From NCBI RefSeq assembly GCF_024139115.2, contig NW_026943251.1:186001-250000 (forward strand): 64,000 nt of DNA, given 5' to 3'. Source of the DNA: Armigeres subalbatus (taxonomy: Eukaryota > Arthropoda > Insecta > Diptera > Culicidae). Positions 46,671 through 56,878 of the stretch are shown here, piece after piece (position 1 is the stretch's first letter; every line of letters begins with the position of its first letter). The notes below the pieces were generated by a model, which ran no database searches, was not told the DNA's origin, and saw nothing but the letters and a program-made list of their open reading frames with translations. A program made the position numbers and the translations under genes.

Positions 46671-47975
46671 CTAACTACTTCGTATGGACCTCTCCATAAG
46701 GCTTGCAATTTTTCGACCTGTGCCTGTTGGGTTTGCTTTAACTAAAACCATGTCCGCCCACATTGGTTGCCACTCATTAGCTGTTTTGTCATAAATTTCT
46801 TTTCGTTTTTGTTTAGATAGGATTAAATTTTCTCTTGCTTTGTCATGTAGATATTTCAAAGTAGCTTTTAATTGGTTTGTGTATTCTCCATAGTTTAATT
46901 CCATATCCCTCATACGGTAAATTGAATTTGGAATTCTCGCAGCCCTGCCATAGAGTAATTCAAACGGCGTGAACCCTGTAGATGAATTAGTTGTGGTGTT
47001 ATATTGGAATGTAAAATGTGGGAGAAGTTGATCCCATGTTTGTGGGTCACCTCCAATGAATTGTCGTAAATGAATTTTAAGCTCTCTGTTGGATCGCTCC
47101 ACAAGGTTTGCTTGGGGATGATATGCTGTTGTTGTGATCTTTTTAATTTTCAAAATTATGCAAGTGTTTTTCATTAGATTACTTACGAAATTGGCTCCTT
47201 GATCGGTTACTAATTCTTTTGGCGTTCCAAATTTGCAAATGAAATTGTTTACAAATATATTGGCTACTGTTTCACTTTCTTGGTTTTTCCATTGCCGCGA
47301 CTGTTAGATATCTAGTCAAATCATCTTGTATGACTAGGCCATATTAATTGCCGTTCCTTGATTCTGGTAATACAACTATATCCATAAATATTTTGTCAAA
47401 GGGCTCGGAGGAAGTGGTAGTAATCTTCATTGGAATTTTGTTTGGTGAACTTATTTTATTCTTTTATATGAGTCACATTGATTCACGTAGTTCTCAATGT
47501 CTTTTCGCATATTTTCCCACATGAACATAGGTCTAATACGTAGTAGCATTCGCTTACTTCCTACATGTCCGCCTAGTGGGCAGTCATGGAATTCCTTGAG
47601 TACTGCCTCTCTTTCTTCTGGTTTCACCCACATTCGGTCCTTATCTGGGGCATATAGTATGAATTGTTTGTTGAACTTTTCCGCTAAAAATCTGAACATG
47701 TTTTGGTAAGGTGGTGTTTGAAGATTTCTGAATGAAATTATTTGAATGTTTCTTGCTGTGTTTGCGAATTTCGGGCAGTTTACAAAGGCATCTTCTAAAT
47801 CTTCTAATAGATCTTTTAAGTTACAACTTGATCGCTTGGATCCATTTAGGATTATTCCCCATAGCTTTCGGTTTGGAATTGTGAATACTTTGCCATTTAA
47901 AAAATCTTTAATTCCATGTGGTAATTCTACAAATTCACTCAGCTCATTATATGCTGATCTGCTGTTTAAGATCAA
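46671..47975 (-). pseudogene. Integrase of the 15-kb element, frameshifted
   Basis: Two frames. 47975-47451 holds the zinc-binding N-terminus: HDCPLGGHVGSKRML then VNQCDSYKRIK, in which the second cysteine of the HHCC set is replaced by tyrosine. 47174-46671 holds the catalytic C-half: AYHPQANLVERSNRELK (glutamate of the DDE triad) followed by GFTPFELLYGR. The two acidic residues before it lie in the disturbed 47175-47450 stretch. The enzyme would insert the cDNA into host DNA. Both the Cys-to-Tyr change and the frame breaks predict loss of function. Confidence 0.88.
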
Positions 47976-48059
47976 AAGTTCGCGTCTACGTCGTTCTCTG
48001 GTATTATTTGCGTGGTGAATTTTAAACGATTCATGTTGATCTGATTCTCCTTTAAAGCA

Positions 48060-48491
48060 TTAGTGTATGATATGTTTGTTTGTGTTAGAATATTTATCGT
48101 AGGCAACCTCTATATTTTCAAGTCCGTCCATATTCCATGAATCACTCGTATCTGGTAATGTCTCATTAGCTCTGTTCTCCGCGGTTGATTGATTTGTTTT
48201 TTCTTTCACCCTTTGTTGTTGTCTGGTGACAACAGTTATTATATTTGGACTTTCTTTTGATTCATCATCATGATTAAGTCTCGACAGGAAATCAGCTATA
48301 ATGTTTTCTTTACCTTGTTTGTATCGAACCTCGCATTCCAATCCTTGCAATTTTAATCTCAATCTTGTTAAAGTTGGTGAAGTTTCTTTTAAATGCCATA
48401 AAGAAATCAGTGGCCTATGATCTGTGTATACAATGAATCTTTGATTATAAATATAATGTCTGAAATGATGTACTGCCCAAACGATTGCCAA
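48060..48491 (-). pseudogene. RNase H domain of the 15-kb element (C-terminal part)
   Basis: Reads AIVWAVHHFRHYIYNQRFIV, YTDHRPLISLW and KQGKENIIADFLSRL, the usual end of the Ty3-type RNase H (last catalytic aspartate in ADFLSR). The N-terminal half of the domain, toward 48728, is in other frames with breaks near 48570 and 48710. A charged tail follows. Confidence 0.85.
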
Positions 48492-48728
48492 TAACTCTTT
48501 TTCAATCGTGTGATACTTTCTTTCTGCTCCAATAAGATTTCTGCTAGCGTATGCAATGGGTCTGTCTATTGATTTTCATTCGAAAGGACTGCTCTGATAG
48601 CATATTCACTCGCGTCGGTTGTGAGTACGAATGTATCTTTGTAGTTTGGTCTCGCTAACAGTGAATCCGATGTTAGGAAATTCTTGAGTTCTTCGAATGC
48701 TTTTGACAATCATCAGTCCAATTGAATT

Positions 48729-50540
48729 TTACATTTTCCTTAATAATTCATTCAATGGTTTTCGTTTATCGGCTATTCCTGGGATAAACTTGCCATAGAA
48801 ATTTACTGTTCCTAAAAATGATCGTACTCCTTCAACTGTTTTTGGTACTGGCATCTCTTTTATAGTTTTAATATTATCTTCCAATGGCCGTATACCATTT
48901 TTGTCTACAGTGTGTCCTAGAAATTTAAGTTCTCTTTTCAAAATTTGGCATTTTGTTGGTTCTATTTTCAAATTATGTTTTCTGATAGTATTTAAAACCT
49001 TGATTAGATTTTCATTATGCTCTTGAACTGTTGCACCAAAAACTATTATGTCATCTAGATAAACAATAGCTTTGACATCCCTAATTTCATATAATACAGT
49101 ATTCATTAGCCTTTGAAAAGTCGATGGGCTATTTCTTAGTCCCATAGGCATTCTTGTAAATTCAAAATGACCTCTTGGAGTTGAAAATGCGGTTTTGGCG
49201 GCATCTTTTGGGTTAATTGGAACCTGATAAAATCCCGATTTCAAATCAATAGTTGAAAAATATTTACTGTCTCCAAAATTATCTAAAATTTCGTTTATTA
49301 AAGGAATCGGGTATACGAATGGCTTTGTTATTAAATTCAAAGCTCGAAAATCAACTACAATTCGATATTTCTTATTACCGTCCTCATCTAAATCTTTCTT
49401 TGGTATGCACAAGACGGGTGCATTCCACGGACTTTTGCTTGGTACAATGATTCCTTGTTTATACATCTCGTCAATTTCTTCATTTATATGTTTCTTTGTG
49501 GATTCGGGGAACCTATATTGCCGTTTATTGATTGGTACATTGGTTGTGGTTTCTATCTCGTGTACTGCCGCATTTGTAGTTGTAAGATGATCTCCTTTCA
49601 GATAAAATACATCACAGTAATTTGCCATAATTCTTTCCATTTCATCAAAGTTCGCACGATTCAAGTGCTGTAAAGGAACTGTATCGAGTAATTTTTCTAA
49701 ACGTTCCTTATCTTGTATTTCGTTTTGATTTCGATTTTCAACTAGACTGTAGTCTTGATTCGAGTCCAAATCTTCTGCTTTCCATTGTTCACTCTGTATA
49801 TATTCATCTTCAAAATTTTCTTCCCAATATTCATTATCCACATAATAATTGCTATTATCGTTCAGAGCAGCTATTGTAAATACTTCTCCCATTTCTTCAT
49901 TTAGTTTGGCCAGATCATCGTTTACAAAAGTATTTTGAAAATATTCTTCTTCATCCGTGTACAGGTCGTCTTCCTCTGGTACCCATGGTTCTTGTTCATT
50001 CTCGTCTATGTGTTTCTTTAAACTTTCTTGGTCTTCAATATTTCTTGTTACATAGTCCACGATGTTCCATCGTACGCGATTTTTTTCCATGTATGGTTTT
50101 CCAGCTTCAGCATTCGTTTTAAGGATAATAGTTGCAAAGTTGTCTTCAATGGTGTGTACATGTTTTTTAATGAAGTTAGCGCCTAGTATTGCTGGTACGC
50201 TTAGATTGTTTGCTACATAGAATTTGACTGGAATTATTGTTTTCCCGATAATAAAATGTATCCACGTTGTTCCTATAGTTTGAATTATGTTTTTTGTCAT
50301 TCCAGTAACTGCCATATGACTTTTCGTGTTTATGGATGAAGCTCCAATTTGTATTGCCCTTTTGGCAGTGATTAAACTCGTTTCAGCTCCGGTATCTAAG
50401 AGAAATTTTGTAGCTTTATTTAGATTTTCTTGTGTTTTGAGCTCTAAGTAGAATCGCTTGTCAAATGTATATTCTATAGGATGTCTGATGCTTTCATCTA
50501 CCTCAGTGTCACGATTCTTTACAGCGCTATACTTTGGGCC
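48729..50540 (-). CDS. Protease (second copy) and reverse transcriptase of the 15-kb element
   Basis: One frame stays open from about 50540 to 48729. First comes a retropepsin-like domain with FLLDTGAETSLI (about 50405-50370), a VPAILGANFI strand (about 50195) and then an acidic linker rich in D/E/N (about 50050-49700). The RT follows with KKYRIVVDFRALN, YFSTIDLKSGFYQVP (first Asp), FEFTRMPMGLRNSPSTFQ and AIVYLDDIIVFG (YLDD pair), then the thumb and LKFLGHTVDKNGI connection to RNase H. All RT catalytic residues are present. It would copy element RNA into DNA. It is the best-preserved part of the element. Confidence 0.9.
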   Translation of the reverse strand, partial: GPKYSAVKNRDTEVDESIRHPIEYTFDKRFYLELKTQENLNKATKFLLDTGAETSLITAKRAIQIGASSINTKSHMAVTGMTKNIIQTIGTTWIHFIIGKTIIPVKFYVANNLSVPAILGANFIKKHVHTIEDNFATIILKTNAEAGKPYMEKNRVRWNIVDYVTRNIEDQESLKKHIDENEQEPWVPEEDDLYTDEEEYFQNTFVNDDLAKLNEEMGEVFTIAALNDNSNYYVDNEYWEENFEDEYIQSEQWKAEDLDSNQDYSLVENRNQNEIQDKERLEKLLDTVPLQHLNRANFDEMERIMANYCDVFYLKGDHLTTTNAAVHEIETTTNVPINKRQYRFPESTKKHINEEIDEMYKQGIIVPSKSPWNAPVLCIPKKDLDEDGNKKYRIVVDFRALNLITKPFVYPIPLINEILDNFGDSKYFSTIDLKSGFYQVPINPKDAAKTAFSTPRGHFEFTRMPMGLRNSPSTFQRLMNTVLYEIRDVKAIVYLDDIIVFGATVQEHNENLIKVLNTIRKHNLKIEPTKCQILKRELKFLGHTVDKNGIRPLEDNIKTIKEMPVPKTVEGVRSFLGTVNFYGKFIPGIADKRKPLNELLRKM

Positions 50541-50942
50541 GGAGTTTAAATCTTCCTAATAACAGAACCATATTCGGAATCATACTACTAATACAGTCGT
50601 TTCCATTACCCTCTGAAACCCTACTATTTCCTCTATGTTGATCTCCTGAAATGTTATCATTATACATTGATTTATTTAATCCATTTTGGCCGTTACTTTC
50701 AATTGATGCATCCAAGTATTCATTGTTTTCCTTTGTAAATTCATTTATTTCCGTTTGACAACCCTTTTCAACAAGTATGCTTGTGCCTATTTTATTTATT
50801 TTGCTTGGAAAAATATTCGGACTCTTTTGTTTGAGTATCCATTCAAATGTACTATACCTATATCCTTTTTCCTATTTTTGTCATTTCCTAGAGAATTCAT
50901 GTTATAACTTGGTTTTTCAGTACTATATATTTGAAATTCTTG

Positions 50943-51302
50943 TTAATATACAACGTATATTGCTGAATAAATTCTGCTGATAATTCCTGGAACACTTAAA
51001 TGCTTGACTATAAAAAACTTAATTCTATAATGAGAGTTTCCAATTCTAAATGTAATTTCTGTGGATCCAATAGCTTTTGACTGAGTATTATCAAATCCTG
51101 TTATCAAAAGGTTCTCTGAATAATCTATATCTTCTGTGCCGACCTTGGCCACTATGTCCCACCTTATTATATTACAGAAAGATCCTGTGTCTAATAAATA
51201 TTTGAAAGCTATATTAGGTTTTGAAACTGCTTCCAGTCTCACTATGAATTGATTGCTTTTCGTATAATGAATATATAATTTCTCATGCGGTGTTGTTCTC
51301 AT
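50943..51302 (-). pseudogene. Additional retropepsin-like domain of the 15-kb element
   Basis: The frame reads KYLLDTGSFCNIIRW (about 51205-51160), then GSTEITFRIGNSHYRIKFFIV and LSVPGIIS. The order, an active-site DTG, flanking beta strands and a final hydrophobic strand, repeats that of the protease at 50405-50195. The last strand lacks the usual ILG glycine (IIS). It lies upstream of a linker (50715-50527) and about 780 bp before the other DTG. It could be a duplicated or a specialised protease domain. Frame breaks lie on both sides. Confidence 0.75.
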
Positions 51303-52225
51303 GTTGCTAAATTGATCATCCCCACGATCCCATGATTTGTTGAATTTATTATAAGCATTGCTTGATTGATAGCATCTTCCGTGGTAAATGTTTGGATAAA
51401 AGGAATTCTCAGCTCTTGTATTATTTATCTGTTTCTTTGAATTACAATAAATGTAATGCCGAAAATTATTATTGAAATTGTTATTTATGTATCTTTCATA
51501 TTTGCAACTATTACTGCTATCATAGAGATGTGTATTACTTTGCCTTCGTTCCTTCTGTATAAATCTCCCTTTATAAGCTATTAGTCGTTGTTCAATTTGT
51601 CGTATTAGTTCATCGTTAACACATTCGTCTTCAACATATTGTACAAGGTTTCTGAAATTGATAACTTTCTGCTTTCTCGCTGATTCTTTTAAGGTTGTGT
51701 TCCTTAAACCTGCTAAAAGTGTATTCTAAGACTTTTTTCTGCAAATATAGCTTCTATATCATCTTGCTTTAAATCATTTATGCATTCATGAATTTCTAGT
51801 GCTCTGTCAATATACGTTTGAAGTGGTTCTTTTTCATTTTGTTCTAGGTTTTCAATCTGCAACATTACACTTTCCTTACTCATCTTTTCTTGAACTGCCT
51901 CTTAAGATTTGTTTGCATCTCTGCCCATGTATCTGCCTTTTACTCTATTAATATATTTTCCAGCTTTTCCTTTAAGTTTCATGAGAACCACATTCAGCAG
52001 TGTTTTCTCATAAGTGTTATCTGGCATAAGATCAAAAAAGTATTGGATTTGTCCCAAAAATGGTTCTAGCTCTTCGGATATGCCATGATATTCTGGGATG
52101 CATTTTACTATAGTTTTCATTGGGAACTGGTATTGGGTACCAGCTCCGTTTCCGTTTTGGCTGCCAGTCGACATAGACCAAAAATCATGTACATCATTTA
52201 GTGCCATTTTAGATAATGATTTCAT
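51303..52225 (-). pseudogene. Gag of the 15-kb element, frameshifted
   Basis: The N-terminal frame 52225-51902 starts at an ATG (MKSLSKMALNDVHDFW) and contains CIPEYHGISEELEPFLGQIQ, typical of Ty3/gypsy capsid starts. It stops at 51902, and gag-like sequence continues in other frames to about 51303 (for example ELIRQIEQRLIAYKGRF near 51600). I see no CCHC knuckle. It would form the particle. Confidence 0.8.
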
Positions 52226-53130
52226 ACAATGTTTAAAAAATTAGCCCTATGGAGTGTTATGCAATATTATTTTTCAAACATTTTTCTATTATCGTCCGTA
52301 TTTCAATTAGGGTAATTCGCCAAATGCTTCGTAATCCATTCCCATTTTTTGTTCGTCTGTTCGTACTGAATGTTTTAAATATTATTTTTCTTCTTTATTG
52401 TAGTGAATGATCAACTAAAATATTTAATTTCACTCTTGTTTTGTGATAACGTTTTACAATTATAAATGCTCATATTTTTAGTTGGAATTTCCTGCAACAT
52501 TATTAACATTACTCTTTTGTACATGCATATGGAAACTATCAAACTTTCACTCACCCAGACCTGTTATACATACTCACTGCTTCTTGTTCCTGTGGTACAC
52601 TCGGCCTTCTGTACTTGCCATAATGATGTGCAATCCTTAGCTTCATCTCTGTCAATCGATCTTCTGATGTCTTTTGCAATTCTTCGTTAGCAACCAAATT
52701 CCGCTGTTTTGCCTTTCTCGTACAACAAATTTTATTTATTTTTCATTACAACCTGGTTTTCTGTCTGTTTGATCATCATTTTTGCGGCTTTTCTGAACAC
52801 TAGAACCCACAAGCGCAGTGCATTGGTACTGGTCCGTGTCCTTGATCACAGTATTAAAATTGTCACTTTTTCCGTTTCTTCATTTTACAGTACACTTTTA
52901 TTACCCTTAATTTCACACTTTAATTTCTAGCCTCTATACATTTTCCATTGTACTGGGTTTCTCTTGTCTTTTTCACTTCTTCCATTTTATAATACTGTTT
53001 TGATTCCCTTGAATGCCATGCTCTTATCATTTTTCTTCCGTTCATCAATGATCTAGCCGGCACTGGTTCTCACTGAATCAGAAATAGCGTTCCTCTGTTG
53101 CGAAAACAGTCTTTTTCCGCTGTCACCATA
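52226..53130 (-). other. 5' leader of the 15-kb element
   Basis: In element orientation this 0.9-kb stretch lies between the 5' LTR (ending at 53131) and the gag ATG (52225). It starts with a possible primer-binding site, TGGTGACAGCGGA. No coding frame is recognised in it. Confidence 0.7.
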
Positions 53131-55208
53131 TGTAGCGAAAGTGGAAATGCCCCGAGCGGAATATTAAGACGCTTCTACCACGATATATGAAGCGTTCTAG
53201 GCCGACGGCGCGGCACTGGTTTTTCGGGGTTTTAGTTCAAACACTCAATTACGATTGGAATAAGACCTTTTTATTTATGTAACACAATTTAGTTCTTACA
53301 ATTATACTTTTCTTCTACTTTGTAACACTGTTTCTTATAATTACACTTTTTCCCTAGAAATTAAACTCAAATATTATCCATTTCAACGGATTTCGCACTA
53401 TTTTCCGTATGAAGTTTTCACAAGTTTCTAACACTTTTTTTCGATACTTATCAAGAGACTCTAACACCGATTTTCAATTTTACCGCGACGGACTTTTAAC
53501 TGTTCACTTATGTTTTTTCACAAAGTTAATTAATTTAAACTTAGATCTCGATTCGTGCACTAGTCACGAGTGTCGAGGTGTCTAAGGGACAACCCTGATT
53601 CAATTGGAGTGTTCGGTAGGCCGGCTAGGGAAACCTAGAAAGCGCCGAATTCCAATAAAGGTGCTGCTGAATATTTGGGACTGACCAATTCACTTACATT
53701 TCAGGACTGACCCCGGGCTTGGAAAAGCGCACGGTATTTATAGTCAATCCGAGTTCTGAATTTCATAATGATTTCATGAATTGCATCAGACTGGACTTTG
53801 GACCCCACGAAAGGTCCAAGAGTCCTTAAATAACGTAACCATTTTCCTCATCCCACATTTATCTGTTCAGACTATGTGGTTTTAATTTCAACTTCGTAAA
53901 TATCCTCAATTTTGAGGTTCCATTCATTACTCAACTTTGCATTCTTCATGGATGCTCCCTAAAGTTCTTGTGCCTGAAATGCTTCATCAGCTTATTTGAA
54001 AAATCCATGAATGCCGAAACTACTTCCTTTTTATTCCAATTTTTACAATAGTTATTTAATTTCTTGTCATAGATTAGCTAATTCAGTCTTAATATTGGGC
54101 TTCCATGCTTTACGAAACTTTGCCTCTTTTTGGATGTTCTCTTTGCAATTCTCTTGGAAAAATTCTGTTCTCTTTCCACTCTCTAAAACTCTCTTATTTC
54201 GAGCACACATTCAAGTGGCTACTTCAATTTACTAATGTATTAATTCATATAATTTTTTGTATAAAATGAGTATCTCTAAGTCCTACCCCTTTCTTTACAC
54301 CTAAACTTGAACATTGCTGTCTCATAGAGTAATGTTCAACAAGTCCCAAATGTTTCATAATGCATGATACTACTAAACCAACGGAGTTGTGAAAATCTTC
54401 ACTTAAAAATCAGTATTCGAACCCAGCATGGGTTCTTTGTAAAACAGCGCACCATACCGCCGAGCTATTAACAGTTACCGCTTGTATTACTCTTTGATTT
54501 TAAGTATACTCTTAAAAATCAATCAATCAATATTTTTCTCTTTCTTTCAACTGGGCTTTGAATTAAATTCCCCTTTCCCAAAAGAATCATTACCCCTTCT
54601 GGTCGGCTTTTCCTTTTCCGAACCACTCAGACCCCAATATCAATATTTTCTTTCAAGTTTATATTGGTAAGAACAAAATCATGTTCTCTCTGTTTTTCAT
54701 ACTGGGCAACAAACCCCTTTATATCAATACACCTGTATACGTGTATGTAGATTCAATGAAGACTCTTATTGTCTCTATCATTTTGGCTAAGTTATTATTC
54801 AGCGCTCCTCACCCAAACAAATTCTTTCCTTAGTGTCCTATACATATGCGCCAATGCATCATCATCAATGACGATCGCGGCTATGTACCGCTATATCGTA
54901 CACTGTCCAATATGTGAGCACGTTTGAACATGTCAATCCACTGCGCTCCAGTTAAGTAAATCTGACTAAGCTGTTTTCGACGGTTTCGCCAAACCGTGAT
55001 AAGGGTATGCGATATTTCACATAACTTTTAAATTGAGGAAAAGTAAATTAACCCAACAATTCCTACATACAACATTTTTAATTTATGTTGATTGCTTAAA
55101 TTACTTTGCGTTGAGTAATTGAATATATTCGGCCTTGTTTTTACAATATCTCACTGCCATCAGTATTTAAAATTGTTTTAGGAAGGTGTCGGCACATAAG
55201 GCTGTGCA
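53131..55208 (-). repeat. 5' LTR (2078 bp) of the 15-kb element
   Basis: Matches 40191-42362 along its length, with the 92-bp unit present once (near 53598). Starts TGTAGCG and ends CTGTGCA in plus orientation. Target duplication CCCA follows at 55209-55212. Confidence 0.92.
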
Positions 55209-55544
55209 CCCATATGTTAAAGCGACGTATGTAACAGTGAGACTTCAAAAATAGAAATTTTTACATACGACGATTCGCAAAAAGATTGAATTAAAGTATT
55301 TTAAGATCTGAAATCAGTAAAATCGATGCGTATTATATAAAGCCGCGTGTGATTGTCACGTTGTATTAAAAACCCCGTTTTGTTTACTTTTGTTACATAC
55401 GTCGTTATGAAAAATTATGCTTGAATTGTTGATTAGAAATAAAGAACCATTCTGTATTTTCCGTCAGTCAAGTGGGATGTACTTTTATTTAGTCCGATAC
55501 AGAATAATTGGCGACGATTGAAGTTCAAACCTACGTTTTTGAAA

Positions 55545-56878
55545 ATGGAAGGTTATAGTCCACCACGATTTACCCTGGGAGATCAATGGGAGATGTGCCA
55601 GGAACGTTTGGAACAATACTTCGTACCTGTTGGTATAGAAGAGGAGCGTAAATCCGCTATACTTTTAACATCAATTTCGCTGGAAGTTTACCAAACTGTG
55701 AATAATATTTGCCATCCGGCGAAGCCTAACACCAAGTCATATGACGAGTTATGTGCTTTGCTGAAATCAATTGGCGATTAAAGGTTGCATGAAGAAGAAG
55801 AAGTCGAAGGATGATATTTGAAAAAAATTGCACGGGTAAGCATACGGGAAATTTTTTAAAACTCTTCTCAAAAATTCTAGAAGCAATTTAATTAAAAACG
55901 GAAAGCAGTACGGGGTTGGACTTTGCTTGTACTGTGTATCAAGGGTGATATCACGAAATAAAATTTGAAATCGAAAAATTGCGTTTCTTATATAGTAGAA
56001 GGAAAGTCCAACCCCGTACTGCTAACCGTTTTTAATTAAATTACTCCAAGAATTTTTGAGAAGAGTTTTAAAAATCTTCCCGTATGCTTCCCCGTGCAAT
56101 TTTTTTCAAATATCATCCTTCGACTTCTTCTTCTTCTTCGTGCAACCTTTATTTGCCAATATTTTGTCCATCGTTTGTCACTTTTCGAGAAAGAACGAAT
56201 TTCTACAGGGCTCGTCAAGATGCGCACGAAATCGTTCAGGAATGGCATGTTCGATTGAAGAAATTATCTTTGAACTGCGAATTTGGTAACCATTTGGAAC
56301 ATGTACTTAGGGACATTTTTGTCACAGGACTTCGACCAAAACCAATTTTCGAGCGTTTATGCGAAGAAGATGATGCGATTCTACTGGAAAGTCTGTTGAA
56401 AATAGCGTCTAAACGCGAAGCTACGCTGAAAAATCGAGGTATTTTAGAGGTGAACAAGATTGTTGAGAAGAAAAATAATTACATCCTGAAGTCCACGAAG
56501 AAATCAGGATCTGCAACCTGTTTTGCTTGTGGGAAGCCCAATCACGATTTTAAGAACTGCCAGTATAGGAGTTACGTATGCAAGCTGTGTAAGGAGAAGG
56601 GCCACATCGCCGTGGTCTGCCCGAAAAAGTTTAAAGAAGGTTGCGGAAAGAAGGAGACAAACGTGAACCATTTGGAAGTCAACAATGTAGCCTACAGCGA
56701 TCCTTATTTTGTGTGTGTTTCCGTTAATGGACGGAATACGAAGTTTGATGTGGATACTGGATCACCTATCACAGTTATCTCGCATGAGTTTTACAAGAAC
56801 CAGTTTGAAGAATTTACATTACAACCATTTCGGGGAAAGCTGGTGTTCTACACTGGTGGAGAAGCCACACCGAAATGA
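55545..56878 (+). pseudogene. Gag and protease of the Mag-like element, interrupted
   Basis: Gag begins with the ATG at 55545 (MEGYSPPRFTLGDQWEMCQE) and runs to about 55779, where a foldback element (55780-56151) splits it. It resumes at about 56155 (FYRARQDAHEIVQEWHVRL, FVTGLRPKPIFERL). Two CCHC knuckles follow: CFACGKPNHDFKNC and CKLCKEKGHIAVVC (about 56520-56620). The protease has FDVDTGSPITVIS (about 56745-56785). An in-frame TGA at 56876-56878 separates protease from RT. The element could not make these proteins now. Confidence 0.88.
55780..56151. mobile_element. 372-bp foldback element inside Mag-like gag
   Basis: The two arms run from 55780 and from 56151 inward for about 150 bp as near-perfect reverse complements: AAAGGTTGCA(T/C)GAAGAAG at the ends, 'gatgatatttgaaaaaaatt', 'aagcatacgggaa' and 'cagtacggggttggactttg'. 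A 70-bp loop lies between them. The sequence ATT flanks both ends (55777-55779 and 56152-56154), a possible 3-bp target duplication. Confidence 0.88.

Larger units (their letters stand above)
40191..55208 (-). mobile_element. 15.0-kb Ty3/gypsy-type LTR retrotransposon, minus strand
   Basis: The long LTRs are at 40191-42362 (3' LTR in element orientation) and 53131-55208 (5' LTR). Both start TGTAGCG and end CTGTGCA in plus orientation, flanked by the duplication CCCA (40187-40190 and 55209-55212). The internal 10.8 kb holds gag, two aspartic protease domains, RT, RNase H and integrase, all on the minus strand. After the 5' LTR the sequence reads TGGTGACAGCGGA, a possible primer-binding site; a purine-rich GATGGGATGGAAGGATA precedes the 3' LTR. 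LTRs of 2.1 kb are long for the group. Frameshifts make it non-autonomous now. Confidence 0.92.
39850..55423. mobile_element. TIR element with 35-bp ends, split by a 15-kb retrotransposon
   Basis: The perfect 35-bp terminal inverted repeats lie at 39850-39884 and 55389-55423 (CAAGCATAATTTTTC.. and mirror). They are flanked by AATT (39846-39849 and 55424-55427), and the undisturbed sequence exists in the 3' LTR at 60160-60175, which confirms the junction. The motif TTACATACGTCG recurs inside the TIRs and subterminally (40165, 55222-55235, 55261-55272). Without the insertion it is 552 bp and non-coding. A 4-bp duplication does not fit Tc1/mariner (TA) or hAT (8 bp). Confidence 0.88.
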
